From Streptomyces sp. NBC_01689 (lineage in GTDB: Bacteria > Actinomycetota > Actinomycetes > Streptomycetales > Streptomycetaceae): a stretch of 64,000 bases of DNA. The position numbers and the translations under genes were made by a program. Under the pieces are notes generated by a model. That model had not been told where the DNA came from, did no database searches, and saw only the letters and a program-made list of their open reading frames with translations. Shown piece by piece: positions 16,697-25,000 of this stretch. The stretch lies in contig NZ_CP109592.1 in NCBI RefSeq assembly GCF_036250675.1, positions 5,456,001 to 5,520,000 on the forward strand. Direction: 5' to 3'. The first letter of the stretch is position 1. The number at the start of each line of letters is the position of its first letter.

Positions 16697-18247
16697 ATGA
16701 CGACAGCCGAGTCCTCCGAGCGGGCCGCCGGGTTGGCCGGGCCCGTGGTGCGTACCGCGAGCGGCGCCGTGCGCGGCCGCCGCGAGGACGGCCTGACCGT
16801 CTTCCGCGGCATCCCGTTCGCGCGGCCCCCCGTCGGTGCGGCGCGGTTCGCCGCACCGCGTCCGCCACGGGCCTGGGACGGCACCCGGGAGGCGTACTCC
16901 TTCGGCCCGCCGCCCCCGCAGGAGACACCGGGCCCGGACCGCACCGGTGTGCCGGCCGGCCCGGCGGGCGACGACTGGCTGACCGTGAACGTCTGGACCC
17001 CCGACCCCGACCCGGCCGCGCGCCGCCCGGTGATGGTGTGGATCTACGGGGGCGCCTACAAGATGGGCCACGCCGGCAGCCCCGGCTACGACGCCCGGCT
17101 CATCGCCCGCGACGGTGATCTCGTCGTCGTCACCCTCAACTACCGCGTCGGGGTCGAGGGTTTCGCCCGGATCGAGGGGGCGCCCGCCAACCGGGGCCTG
17201 CTCGACCAGGTCGCCGCCCTGGAGTGGGTGCGCGAGAACATCCCGGCGTTCGGCGGCGATCCCGGACAGGTCACCGTCTTCGGCGAGTCCGCCGGTGCCG
17301 GTTCGGTGGCGTCGCTGCTGGCCATGCCCCGTGCCGCCGGGCTGTTCCGGCGGGCGATCGCGCAGTCCGTGCCGGGCCCGTTCTTCTCGGACGAGCTGGC
17401 CCGGGACATCGCGTCGGCCATCGCCGCCGAGGCGGGGCTGCGCCCGACCGCCGCCGACCTGGCCGCCGTGGATCCGCGCCGGCTGCCCCAGGCGGGGGCG
17501 GCGGTGGGCGCCGGTATGCGGGCCCGTGAGGAACGCTGGGGACCGGTCGCCCACACGCTGACGCCCTTCTCACCGGTGGTCGACGGCGAGGTGCTGCCGG
17601 TCACGCCCTGGCAGGCGCTGGCGGCCGGGGCCGCGCGGGACGTGGAACTGGTCACCGGGCACAACCGGGACGAGTTCCGGCTGTTCATGGTGCTCGGCGG
17701 CTCCCTCGGGAGGGTCACCGACGAGGACGCCACGGCCGCCCTGCGCAGGTTCGCACCGGGCCCGGACGGCGCACGGGCCTACCGTGCGGCCTACCCCGGC
17801 GCCTCGCCCGGTGAGCTGTACGAACGCGTCCACACCGACTGGCTGTTCGCCATGCCCTCCCTGCACCTGGCGGAGGCGCAGCTCACCGGCGGCGGCCGGG
17901 CGCACCTCTACGAACTGGCCTGGCCGGCCCCGGGCGGTGACGGTGTGCTGGGCGCCTGCCACGGCCTGGACGTCCCGCTGCTGTTCGGCACGTTCGGCGC
18001 GGACCTCGGCGCGCTGGTGTTCGCCGGTGCCGGGCCCACACCGGAGGCGCTGGCCCTCTCGTCGCTGCTGCGCACGTCCTGGACGGCGTTCGCGAGAACG
18101 GGTGACCCGGGCTGGCCGGCGTACGGGCCCGAGCGGCGTCTGACGCAGGTCCTCGACGCCGATCCGGTGGTCACCGGCTATCCCGGGGAGACGGCGCGCG
18201 GACTGTGGGAGGGGTACGGCTTCCCGGCGCTGCCCCTGCTGGGGTGA
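16697..18247 (+). CDS. Type-B carboxylesterase
   Basis: 516 aa, an alpha/beta-hydrolase of the esterase/lipase B class. The nucleophile elbow is FGESAGAGSV near residue 200. The oxyanion-hole region is VMVWIYGGAYKMG. The acid residue is probably in GHNRDEFRLF and the catalytic His in ACHGLDVPLLFG near residue 425. The N-terminus shows the family pattern VRTASGAVRGRREDGLTVFRG and FARPPVGAARF. There is no signal peptide, so it is probably cytoplasmic. The ATG follows GAGGGG. Substrate is unknown (simple esters, p-nitrobenzyl esterase type). It is transcribed alone and its 3' end faces a minus-strand gene. Confidence 0.9.
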   Translation: MTTAESSERAAGLAGPVVRTASGAVRGRREDGLTVFRGIPFARPPVGAARFAAPRPPRAWDGTREAYSFGPPPPQETPGPDRTGVPAGPAGDDWLTVNVWTPDPDPAARRPVMVWIYGGAYKMGHAGSPGYDARLIARDGDLVVVTLNYRVGVEGFARIEGAPANRGLLDQVAALEWVRENIPAFGGDPGQVTVFGESAGAGSVASLLAMPRAAGLFRRAIAQSVPGPFFSDELARDIASAIAAEAGLRPTAADLAAVDPRRLPQAGAAVGAGMRAREERWGPVAHTLTPFSPVVDGEVLPVTPWQALAAGAARDVELVTGHNRDEFRLFMVLGGSLGRVTDEDATAALRRFAPGPDGARAYRAAYPGASPGELYERVHTDWLFAMPSLHLAEAQLTGGGRAHLYELAWPAPGGDGVLGACHGLDVPLLFGTFGADLGALVFAGAGPTPEALALSSLLRTSWTAFARTGDPGWPAYGPERRLTQVLDADPVVTGYPGETARGLWEGYGFPALPLLG

Positions 18248-18353
18248 GCGCCCGGCGTACCACGGCCGCGGGGCCGGGCGGGGGCGGGGCCGTCGGCCGG
18301 GCCCCGACCCGGGAAGCGGACGGTCGGCCCGGCCAGGCCGCGCACCCGGCCGG

Positions 18354-18941
18354 CTACAGGTTCCCCATCGGTTCGATGTCGACCTTGACGGGTGTGCCCC
18401 AGATGCGCAGGACCTCGTAGTCCGTGAACTCGTGGACCAGGCGGTAGGCCATGCCCGGCCGGGGGGTACGGCGCTCCGCGGCGAGATAGCGCTCGGCCTC
18501 CTGACGGTCGCGGCGCGGGGTGCCGCACAGCGTCCAGGCCTGTCCCGTCCACACCTCCGGGAGCCAGCGCTGCTGGGGCTGGGGGCGGTCGGCGCGCACG
18601 CCGTACCGGGACATCGTGCGCTCGGGGGTCTCGCCCGGGCCGGCCGGCCGGGCGGTCCCGTACGCGTCGTTGACCTCGGTGCGGCGGGCGGTGCGGCGGC
18701 GTGTCTCGCAGAGCAGACAGAGGTCGGGGGCGCCCTCGTCCACCGGGCCGTTCGGGTGCTCGGCGCAGCGGGTCGTGGGCACCGCCGTGGTGACCGTCTC
18801 CTCCAGCAGGTCCAGGGCCCGCTTGAGGTCGGCCTTGACCTCGTGCAGCTTCGCGTCGGGGGTGTCGGCGTTCAGCGCGTCGCCGTGCTCGCCGAGGACG
18901 CGCAGGGCCCGGCCGAGGGCGGTCAGCTGTGCGTGGTTCAT
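18354..18941 (-). CDS. Conserved-looking hypothetical protein with a Cys cluster
   Basis: 195 aa of unrecognised function. The first ~50 residues are helical (LTALGRALRVLG, VKADLKRALDLLEETV). A region with one early and two later cysteines (CAEHPNGPVDEG then LCLLCETRR) could bind zinc, with His as a fourth ligand. The C-terminal half has aromatic residues typical of a small beta-rich domain (PEVWTGQAWTLCGTPRRD, YRLVHEFTDYEVLRIWG). CAGGGT lies six bases before the ATG, consistent with a leaderless message. It follows murQ on the same strand with a 58-bp gap, so cotranscription is possible, though a link to cell-wall recycling is only positional. Confidence 0.7.
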   Translation of the reverse strand: MNHAQLTALGRALRVLGEHGDALNADTPDAKLHEVKADLKRALDLLEETVTTAVPTTRCAEHPNGPVDEGAPDLCLLCETRRRTARRTEVNDAYGTARPAGPGETPERTMSRYGVRADRPQPQQRWLPEVWTGQAWTLCGTPRRDRQEAERYLAAERRTPRPGMAYRLVHEFTDYEVLRIWGTPVKVDIEPMGNL

Positions 18942-18999
18942 GCGTCCACCCTGCCACGCCGCACCGACAATCCCGTGGGGCCGGGGCGACGGGCACTGG

Positions 19000-19947
19000 T
19001 CAGTGCGGTGCCGCCGCGAGGGCGGCGCGCAGGTGGCCGTCGCTCTCCGTCAGGAGACGGGCGGCCGTCGGCCCGTCGACGCCGCCGAGGAGGACGAGGA
19101 CGGCGTTCTTGACCTCTCCGCCGGTGGCCGTGAGGGCCCGTTCGATCTCCTCGTCGGGGGCACCGGTCGCCAGCGCGACGATGCGCCGGGAGCGGGCGCG
19201 GAGCTTCTCGTTGGAGGCCCGGACGTCGACCATCAGGTTCCCGTACGTCTTGCCGAGCCGGATCATGGTGATCGTCGAGAACATGTTGAGGACGAGTTTC
19301 TGGGCCGTGCCCGCCTTCAGCCGGGTGGAGCCGGTCAGCAGTTCCGGGCCGACGACGATCTCGATGCCGTGCTCGGCGGCGGCCGCGAGCGCGCTGCCCG
19401 CGTTGCAGGACAGGCCGACGGTCAACGCGCCGCGTGTGCGGGCGTGTTCGACGGCGCCGACGGCGTACGGGGTGCGGCCGGAGGCGGAGATGCCGACCAC
19501 CGTGTCGTCGGGGGTCAGGGAGAGCGCGTCCAGGTCGGCCGCCGCCAGCTCCCTGGAGTCCTCGGCGCCCTCTACCGAGGTGACCATGGCGCCGGGGCCG
19601 CCCGCGATCAGGCCCACGACCTCGGACGGGTCGGTGTTGAAGGTGGGCGGGCACTCGGAGGCGTCGAGGATGCCCAGGCGGCCGGCGGTGCCCGCGCCCG
19701 CGTAGATCAGCCGGCCGCCGCGGGACATCCGCTCCGCGATGCCGTCGATCGCCGCGGCGATGAGGGGGAGCCGCTCCGCGACGGCCGCCGGCACGGTCGC
19801 GTCCTCGGTGTTCATGAGCTTCGCGATCTCCAGCGTCGGCAGCCGGTCGATCTCGGAGAGTTCGGGGCGGAACGCCTCGGTGGTCAGCGTCTCCAGCTCG
19901 GCACGGAGATCGTGGTGGCTGGAGGAGGCGTCGGCGGTGGAGGTCAT
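19000..19947 (-). CDS. murQ: N-acetylmuramic acid 6-phosphate etherase
   Basis: 315 aa. It cleaves the D-lactyl ether of MurNAc-6-phosphate to give GlcNAc-6-phosphate, feeding NagA, in the recycling of the organism's own peptidoglycan. The SIS-domain signature GRLIYAGAGTAGRLGILDASECPPTF is present (positions about 80-105, including the catalytic Glu region), with LTGSTRLKAGTAQKLVLNM later and a C-terminal helical UBA-like part (ALTATGGEVKNAVLVLLGG). Start ATG has GGAAAGAG ten bases upstream. The upstream gene on the same strand is an RpiR/MurR-like regulator, the classical partner. The product joins the nagA pathway at the left of the window. Confidence 0.95.
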   Translation of the reverse strand: MTSTADASSSHHDLRAELETLTTEAFRPELSEIDRLPTLEIAKLMNTEDATVPAAVAERLPLIAAAIDGIAERMSRGGRLIYAGAGTAGRLGILDASECPPTFNTDPSEVVGLIAGGPGAMVTSVEGAEDSRELAAADLDALSLTPDDTVVGISASGRTPYAVGAVEHARTRGALTVGLSCNAGSALAAAAEHGIEIVVGPELLTGSTRLKAGTAQKLVLNMFSTITMIRLGKTYGNLMVDVRASNEKLRARSRRIVALATGAPDEEIERALTATGGEVKNAVLVLLGGVDGPTAARLLTESDGHLRAALAAAPH

Positions 19948-20102
19948 GTGGAGCGGCTCTTTCCGGTGCGGGGTGACAAGGGGGTGCCGTTTCGGGGGTG
20001 CTGGGGCGGTGGTGTGCGCGGCCCGTCCGCGGGGGCGGGCCGGGCGCGGGCGGCGCGGGGCTCCCGTACGGGTCCCGGCCGGTTCCGGTCTCCGGTGGCG
20101 CG

Positions 20103-21014
20103 CTACCGCGCGCGCCTGCGGGGGGTGTGCCGGTGGGCCAGTGCCTCGTACGACGCGGCCAGCGCGGGCGCCGCCGTCTCGTAGGTCCGCTGCGCGACCC
20201 CCACGAACAGGCAGTCGACCACCAGCAGCTGGCTGGTGCGCGAGGACATCGCCGCCGGGCGCAGTTCGCTCTCGCGGGCCGTGGAGGTGGTGAGGATGTG
20301 GTCCGCGTACTGCGTCACGGGTCCGTCGGGGCGGCCGGTGATCGCGATCGTGGTCGCCCCTCGCTCGAAGGCGACCCGGAGCGGTTCGATGACGTCGCCG
20401 GTGGAGCCGGAGTGGGTGATCGCGACGGCCACGTCCTTGGCGCGCAGCTGCACCGCGTTGGTGACGGCGAGGTGCGGGTCGCTGTGCGGGTGGGCTATCA
20501 GCCCGATGCGCAGGAGCTTCTGGGCGAGGTCCTGGGCGACGAGACCGGACGCGCCGACCCCGTAGATGTCGATGCGGCGGGCGGTGGCGAGGGCGGCGAC
20601 GGCCGCGCCGAGCTGGACGGTGTCGAGCCCGGCCGCGGTGTCGGCGAGGGTCTGCTGCTCGTCGTAGGCGAGCTTGGCGACGACGTCGGCGATCGGGTCG
20701 TCGACCGCTATGTCGGCGGTGACCGCGGGGGCGCGGCCCGACTGCTGCTGGGCGGCGAGGCCCGCGAGCGCGAGGCGCAGGTCGCGGTAGCCGGGGTAGC
20801 CCAGGAGGCGGGCGGTGCGTACGACCGTCGCCTCGCTGGTGCCGGTGAGCTCGGCGAGGCCGGTGACCGTGAGGGACGCGCAGCCGGCCGGGTCCGCGGC
20901 GACGGCCTCGGCGACCCGCTGCATGGAGCGGGTCATCGACGGCGCCAGGGTCCGCACCTTGGCCGCGAGGGCGGCGGGAGCGGGCGGGGCCTCACCGGCG
21001 AAAATTTCCTTCAC
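20103..21014 (-). CDS. RpiR/MurR-family transcriptional regulator with SIS domain
   Basis: 303 aa from the GTG at 21014, chosen because AGGTGA lies eight bases upstream. A GTG at 21026 is in frame but would have its ribosome site almost touching it. The N-terminal HTH spans roughly residues 35-75 (LTVTGLAELTGTSEATVVRTARLLGY). The C-terminal sugar-phosphate isomerase (SIS) domain contains RRIDIYGVGASGLVAQDLAQK and AVAITHSGSTGDVIEPL. Proteins of this build sense phosphosugars. Placement directly upstream of murQ (155-bp gap, same strand) suggests that it responds to MurNAc-6-phosphate and controls murQ. An activator or repressor mode cannot be read from sequence. Confidence 0.9.
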   Translation of the reverse strand: MKEIFAGEAPPAPAALAAKVRTLAPSMTRSMQRVAEAVAADPAGCASLTVTGLAELTGTSEATVVRTARLLGYPGYRDLRLALAGLAAQQQSGRAPAVTADIAVDDPIADVVAKLAYDEQQTLADTAAGLDTVQLGAAVAALATARRIDIYGVGASGLVAQDLAQKLLRIGLIAHPHSDPHLAVTNAVQLRAKDVAVAITHSGSTGDVIEPLRVAFERGATTIAITGRPDGPVTQYADHILTTSTARESELRPAAMSSRTSQLLVVDCLFVGVAQRTYETAAPALAASYEALAHRHTPRRRAR

Positions 21015-21081
21015 TTCTTGAGTCACCTCTGAAAGATATTTTCTGCTGGGGTATCCGGTCAAGAGTGCGCACAATGGGTGC

Positions 21082-21477
21082 ATGCCCCCCCACAGTGATC
21101 CCATCAGCCCGTTGGAGCAGGCGTTGCACGCGGCCCGCGCTCTCGTCCTGGCCGACCTGGTCGCCGGAGAGGTCGCCGAGGCGGACGTCGTCTCGCTCGT
21201 CGAGGACTCGGTGGTGCAGCGCCGCTGGTGGGTCGAGCAGTGGCCGGAGGGCGTCGGCTATGTCGCCGGGCTGGTCGCGCAGGACGTCCAGGACGCGCTC
21301 CTGGAGCGGTACGGGCGGTGGCCGCTGTGCCCGGTCTGCGGTTCCGGGGACCCGCACGCGCTCGACGTCGAGCCCGAGTTGGGGCCCGACCCGCACTGGG
21401 TGTGCCACAAGGCCGGGGTGAAGGTCGCGTCGGTGGGCACCCTGGCATCGGCCGCGGGCGACGGCCCTTCCTCGTGA
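21082..21477 (+). CDS. Hypothetical protein with a Cys-rich knuckle
   Basis: 131 aa, not assigned to a known family. The N-terminal ~80 residues are acidic and helical (LEQALHAARALVLADLVAGE, VVSLVEDSVVQRRWWVEQWP). The C-terminal part has a possible zinc knuckle (WPLCPVCGSGDPHALDVEP with a later WVCHKAG). CACAAT precedes the ATG by six bases, which suggests leaderless translation. It is divergent from the rpiR-type gene (67 bp) and its stop codon overlaps the GTG of the DUF4031 gene by four bases, so the two are translationally coupled and likely work together. Confidence 0.75.
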   Translation: MPPHSDPISPLEQALHAARALVLADLVAGEVAEADVVSLVEDSVVQRRWWVEQWPEGVGYVAGLVAQDVQDALLERYGRWPLCPVCGSGDPHALDVEPELGPDPHWVCHKAGVKVASVGTLASAAGDGPSS

Positions 21478-21758
21478 CCGTCTACATCGATCCGCCCACC
21501 TGGCCGGGGCACGGCCGCCTCTGGTCGCACCTGATCAGCGATCTCTCGTACGAGGAACTGCACCGGTTCGCGGACGCCCTCGGTGTCCCGGCGCGTGCCT
21601 TCGAACGCGACCACTACGACCTCCCGGCCCATCGTTACGCGGACGCCGTGCGCGCCGGGGCGATGGAGGTCGACAGCCGCGAGGTGGTGCGGCTGCTGCA
21701 CGGGGCGGGGTTGCGCCGGCGCAAGCACGCGGGCCGGCGAGCACCCGGGCCGGCGTGA
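21474..21758 (+). CDS. DUF4031 domain protein
   Basis: 94 aa. The GTG start overlaps the preceding stop codon in GTGA. The sequence opens TVYIDPPTWPGHGRLWSHL and continues with DLSYEELHRFADALGV, RDHYDLPAHRYADAV and ADAVRAGAMEVDSREVV-type text. This is the pattern of DUF4031, a small uncharacterised bacterial family, often fused to or found near HD hydrolases. Conserved D, H, R and Y residues suggest an enzyme or nucleotide binder, but no activity is established. No signal or membrane segment is present. Confidence 0.82.
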   Translation: MTVYIDPPTWPGHGRLWSHLISDLSYEELHRFADALGVPARAFERDHYDLPAHRYADAVRAGAMEVDSREVVRLLHGAGLRRRKHAGRRAPGPA

Positions 21759-21845
21759 GCCCGCGGTCACCCGCGTGAGCGGGCGGTCGCGGGCGGGACG
21801 GCGCTCCCGGGCGCGGCGGGCGGCGTGGGTCCCCGCGGCCGCGGG

Positions 21846-22949
21846 TCAGTCCTCGCGGGCGTACACCCGCAGGGCGGGGTCCGGTCCCGTCAGCTCGTAG
21901 GCGAACTGGTCGGCGTCCTCGCTCACCCGGGTGAAACCGGCGCGTGCGACGACCCGTTGGGAGGCGGCGTTGTCCCGGTCTATGACCGCGAAGAGGACCT
22001 TGACGTCGTCGCGGGCGAGGTAACGGGCGGCGAGGGCGCCGAGCGCCTCGGTCGCGTAGCCGTGGCCCCGGGCGCTCTCCGCGAGGTCGTAGCCGACCTC
22101 GGCGCGGCCCCCCTCGTCGGGTGCGCCGTGGAAGCCCAGGGCGCCCACGGCCAGGCCGTCCGCGCTCCGGACGAGCACGAACATGCCCCATTCCGGGCGG
22201 TGCACGCCCGCCTCGTACGCCTTCACGATCATCCCGGAGGCGTCCCGGGTGCCCTCGAAGGGGCCGCCCTCGATCCATTCGAAGCCGCCCGTGCCCCCCG
22301 CGGTCAGGTCAGCGGCGGCCGCGGGCGAGACGCCCCGCAGGGTGAGCCGTTCGGTCTCGATCACCAGGTCGTTGGTCCAGCGCCACTCGGTCAGCGGGGC
22401 GCGGTCGGGCAGGTCGCCGCGGCCGGTCGCCCACAGCAGCGTCGGCCAGGGGGCGTGGCCGGGCCGCACCTGCGGGAAGATCCGGGCGAGGACGTCCTCG
22501 CACAGTTCGGCCGGGGGCTCGTAGGCGACGCCGAGGCCCTGGGCGATGTCGTGCGTGTGCACGAGCACCTCGGTGACGCCCATCGCGGCGAAGCCCGCAC
22601 GGTCGGCGCCGCGGAACGGGAACGGGTGGAAGGCGCGCAGCTCGCGCGGCGCCGTACGGACGGCGGCGGCGAGCAGGGCGCCCGTCGCCTCGATCACGTC
22701 CACGACGTCGGACGGGCCGGTGCCTTCGTCCATGACGATCTCGAAGGGCAGGTAGGCGTCGGCCGCGCGGCCCGCCAACTGGCCCGCGTACGCGATGAGG
22801 TCGGACGCGATGTGCTCGGCCGTCCTGCGGCAGCTCCACTCCAGACGGCCCGCCCGCACCCCGTCCCAGTCCTGTCCGGTCACCGTCCGCAGCACTGCCA
22901 CGGCCCCGGTGACGGCTTCCTGCACCCGGTCCCCGCCCATGTCTCGCAT
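21846..22949 (-). CDS. Fusion of an MDMPI-like (mycothiol/DinB fold) domain and a GNAT acetyltransferase
   Basis: 367 aa in one uninterrupted frame. Residues ~1-185 resemble the N-terminal domain of mycothiol-dependent maleylpyruvate isomerase, a DinB-like metal-binding helix bundle. Landmarks are WSCRRTAEHIASDLIAYAGQ, with a His that would ligate metal, and VTEVLVHTHDIAQGL with two further His. Residues ~195-367 are a RimJ/RimL-type GNAT: TERLTLRGVSP, VGALGFHGAPDE, and the acetyl-CoA motif ESARGHGYATEALGAL. TATCCT lies seven bases before the ATG, again leaderless-like. The thiol chemistry and acetylation may act on one substrate, perhaps a resistance or detoxification role. It sits 20 bp downstream of a drug-exporter gene on the same strand. 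Confidence 0.82.
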   Translation of the reverse strand: MRDMGGDRVQEAVTGAVAVLRTVTGQDWDGVRAGRLEWSCRRTAEHIASDLIAYAGQLAGRAADAYLPFEIVMDEGTGPSDVVDVIEATGALLAAAVRTAPRELRAFHPFPFRGADRAGFAAMGVTEVLVHTHDIAQGLGVAYEPPAELCEDVLARIFPQVRPGHAPWPTLLWATGRGDLPDRAPLTEWRWTNDLVIETERLTLRGVSPAAAADLTAGGTGGFEWIEGGPFEGTRDASGMIVKAYEAGVHRPEWGMFVLVRSADGLAVGALGFHGAPDEGGRAEVGYDLAESARGHGYATEALGALAARYLARDDVKVLFAVIDRDNAASQRVVARAGFTRVSEDADQFAYELTGPDPALRVYARED

Positions 22950-22969
22950 GCGGGTGAGGATAGGCGCGC

Positions 22970-24196
22970 TCAGGTCTGTGTGCGTACCGGTTTGTTCGCG
23001 TTCTTGGCGGCCACCACGCGGGACGGACCGCCGCGCCGGTGCATCCGCAGCGACACCGCCGCCACCGCCATCCCGGCCAGCGTCAGCGCGGCGCCCGCCC
23101 AGGCCGTCCCGGCGTACCCGAACCCGCTGTCGACGACCGCGCCGCCGACCCAGGGGCCGCCCGCGTTGCCGAGGTTGAAGGCGGCTGTGACGGTGGCGCC
23201 GGCCAGGGTCGGCGCGGCGCCGGCGAGGTTGAAGAGGCGGGCGTTGAGCGCCGGGGCGGTGCCGAAACAGGAGACGCCGAGCAGGAAGGAGAGGACCACG
23301 GCCGCGGTCGCGTACCGGCCGAGCAGGGCGATCGCGACGAGGACGGCGGCCGAGGCGGCGACACCGGTGAGGAGCACCCCGAACAGGTGCGCGTCGGCGA
23401 CCCGGCCGCCGATCGTCGTCCCGATGAACGCGCCGGCCCCGAACAGCGCCAGCACGCCCGGCACCCAGCCGTCGTCGAGCCCGGCGACCTCGGTGAGCAG
23501 CGGCGACAGATAGCTGAACGCGCAGAAGACGCCGCCCGCGGAGAGCATCACGACGGCGATCGCGAGCCACACCTGCGGATCGCGGTAGATGACCAGCTCC
23601 CGCCGCAGCCGCGGCCTCTCGGCCGGCGCCGGGATGCCCGGGATCAGGGTGAGGACGCCGGCCAGGGCGATCGCCGAGGCGACGCCGACGGCCCAGAACG
23701 CCGAGCGCCAGCCCAGGTGTTCCCCGAGGAACGCGCCGGCCGGGACGCCCAGGACGTTCGCCAGGGAGAGCCCGCCGATCATCACCGAGAGCGCGCGGGC
23801 CCGGGAGGTCTGCGGGACCGTCGCTATGGCCACCGCCGCGCCCACCGCCCAGAAGCCGGCACAGGCCAGCGCGCTCACCACCCGGGAGGCGAAGAGCACG
23901 GGGTACGTCGGCGCGAGCGCCCCCGCGACCTGCCCGAGTCCGAAGACGGCGATGAGCGCGACGAGGGTGGTGCGGCGGGGCAGCCGCAGGGTGGCCACGG
24001 CGAGCAGCGGGGCGCCGACGACCATCCCGACGGCGAACGCCGATATCAGCAGGCCCGCCCGCGGGATGCTGACGCCCAGGTCGTCGGCTATCGGCGGCAG
24101 CAGCCCCGAGAGCATGAACTCGCTGGTCCCGAGGGCGAAGACGGAGAGCGCGAGGATGTGGACGGCGAGAGGCATCCGGGTGCGCGCGCCGCTCAT
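22970..24196 (-). CDS. MFS exporter of the Cmx/CmlR chloramphenicol-efflux type
   Basis: 408 aa with 12 predicted transmembrane segments. The opening LSVFALGTSEFMLSGLLPP and LLISAFAVGMVVGAPLLA closely follow the pattern of CmlR/Cmx drug:proton antiporters (DHA1 group) as I remember them. Motif A-like LRLPRRTTLV falls after TM2, and a motif C-like stretch (LGVPAGAFLGEHLGWR) falls in TM5. Its start overlaps the stop of the upstream HD gene by four bases, and the MDMPI-GNAT gene follows after 20 bp, so the three genes form an operon. The substrate is not certain: family members also export arabinose or other drugs. Confidence 0.88.
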   Translation of the reverse strand: MSGARTRMPLAVHILALSVFALGTSEFMLSGLLPPIADDLGVSIPRAGLLISAFAVGMVVGAPLLAVATLRLPRRTTLVALIAVFGLGQVAGALAPTYPVLFASRVVSALACAGFWAVGAAVAIATVPQTSRARALSVMIGGLSLANVLGVPAGAFLGEHLGWRSAFWAVGVASAIALAGVLTLIPGIPAPAERPRLRRELVIYRDPQVWLAIAVVMLSAGGVFCAFSYLSPLLTEVAGLDDGWVPGVLALFGAGAFIGTTIGGRVADAHLFGVLLTGVAASAAVLVAIALLGRYATAAVVLSFLLGVSCFGTAPALNARLFNLAGAAPTLAGATVTAAFNLGNAGGPWVGGAVVDSGFGYAGTAWAGAALTLAGMAVAAVSLRMHRRGGPSRVVAAKNANKPVRTQT

Positions 24197-24855
24197 GCGC
24201 CGGCCCCGCCGGGTGCCGCCGCCAGCCGGTCCAGCTCCCGTCCGACGTTGTGCCGGGCCCGGTCCTCCCACTCCCGCCGCCCGTACCGCGTCCGGAACAG
24301 CCGCGGCAGGCCGAGGAGTCCGCGCAGCACCGCCGCCCGGCCCGCGCGGAAGGCCTCGTCCGGGACGAAGGCGTACTCCTCGCGGACGGCCGCCGTGTAG
24401 GCGGCGTAGGCGTCCGGTGGCGAGGCCAGGACGGCGAGGTCGGCGTCGCAGAGGACGGCGCCGTTGCGGTCGTCGTCGGCGGGGTCGTGGGCGACGGTGA
24501 GCCGGACGAGACGGACCACCTCCTGGGTGGCCGCCGGGTCGCCGCCCAGCTCGGCGAGGGCGCGTTCGGCGAGACGGGCTGAGCGTTCCTCGTTCTCGGA
24601 GCGGTCGGGCCGGTAGACGGCGTCGTGGAACCAGGCGGCCAGGCGCACCTGGTCCGGGTCGTCCGCGTACTCCTCCAGCAGATCGACGTGGTCGAGGACC
24701 GCCGTGAGGTGCGCCACGGAGTGGTACCGGCGCTGCGGCTCCTGCCAGCGGGCGAGGAGGTTGTCCGCGTAGGGGGCCGGGTCGGGTCCGCCGGGCGGAC
24801 GGATCCCCTCCAGGGCATGGGTCCAGCGGGCGCGCAGCGCGTCGAGGTCGGGCAT
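24193..24855 (-). CDS. HD-domain metal-dependent phosphohydrolase-like protein
   Basis: 220 aa. His and Asp ligands of an HD fold are visible as RRYHSVAHLTAVLDHVDLL, AAWFHDAVYRP (the HD pair), and a later LTVAHDPADDDRNGAVLCDADLAVL. This matches the family of small predicted HD hydrolases (COG4339-like) of unknown substrate. GAGAAT lies six bases before the ATG. The stop codon overlaps the exporter start (ATGA type), so the two are coupled. Nothing in the sequence shows what it hydrolyses; a nucleotide is possible. Confidence 0.85.
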   Translation of the reverse strand: MPDLDALRARWTHALEGIRPPGGPDPAPYADNLLARWQEPQRRYHSVAHLTAVLDHVDLLEEYADDPDQVRLAAWFHDAVYRPDRSENEERSARLAERALAELGGDPAATQEVVRLVRLTVAHDPADDDRNGAVLCDADLAVLASPPDAYAAYTAAVREEYAFVPDEAFRAGRAAVLRGLLGLPRLFRTRYGRREWEDRARHNVGRELDRLAAAPGGAGA

Positions 24856-24960
24856 GTGCGCATTCTCCCGCGCCGGGGCGCCGGACCACAGGGCGCGGGC
24901 GTTACGGCCTCGGGGGGGATCGTCTCGCGGCGGCGGCCGTCCACGGCGTAGGCTTGGGAT

Positions 24961-24972
24961 TGGACTAGACCT
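24961..24972 (+). promoter_or_regulatory. DasR-responsive-element-like box upstream of cutC
   Basis: The core TGGACTAGACCT is identical, base for base, to the box on the nagK side at 5018 (read on the other strand). It lies 28 bp before the cutC ATG and directly after a TAGGCT -10-like hexamer at 24949-24954, so it would cover the transcription start, a typical repressor position. Confidence 0.7.
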
Positions 24973-25000
24973 GTAGTAGTCGCCCGAGGAAAGAGGTCCC

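Noticed and set aside
21026-21104. An upstream start for the RpiR-type regulator adding 30 residues
   Set aside because: The extension is not typical of the family, and AGGTGA eight bases before the GTG at 21014 fits better.
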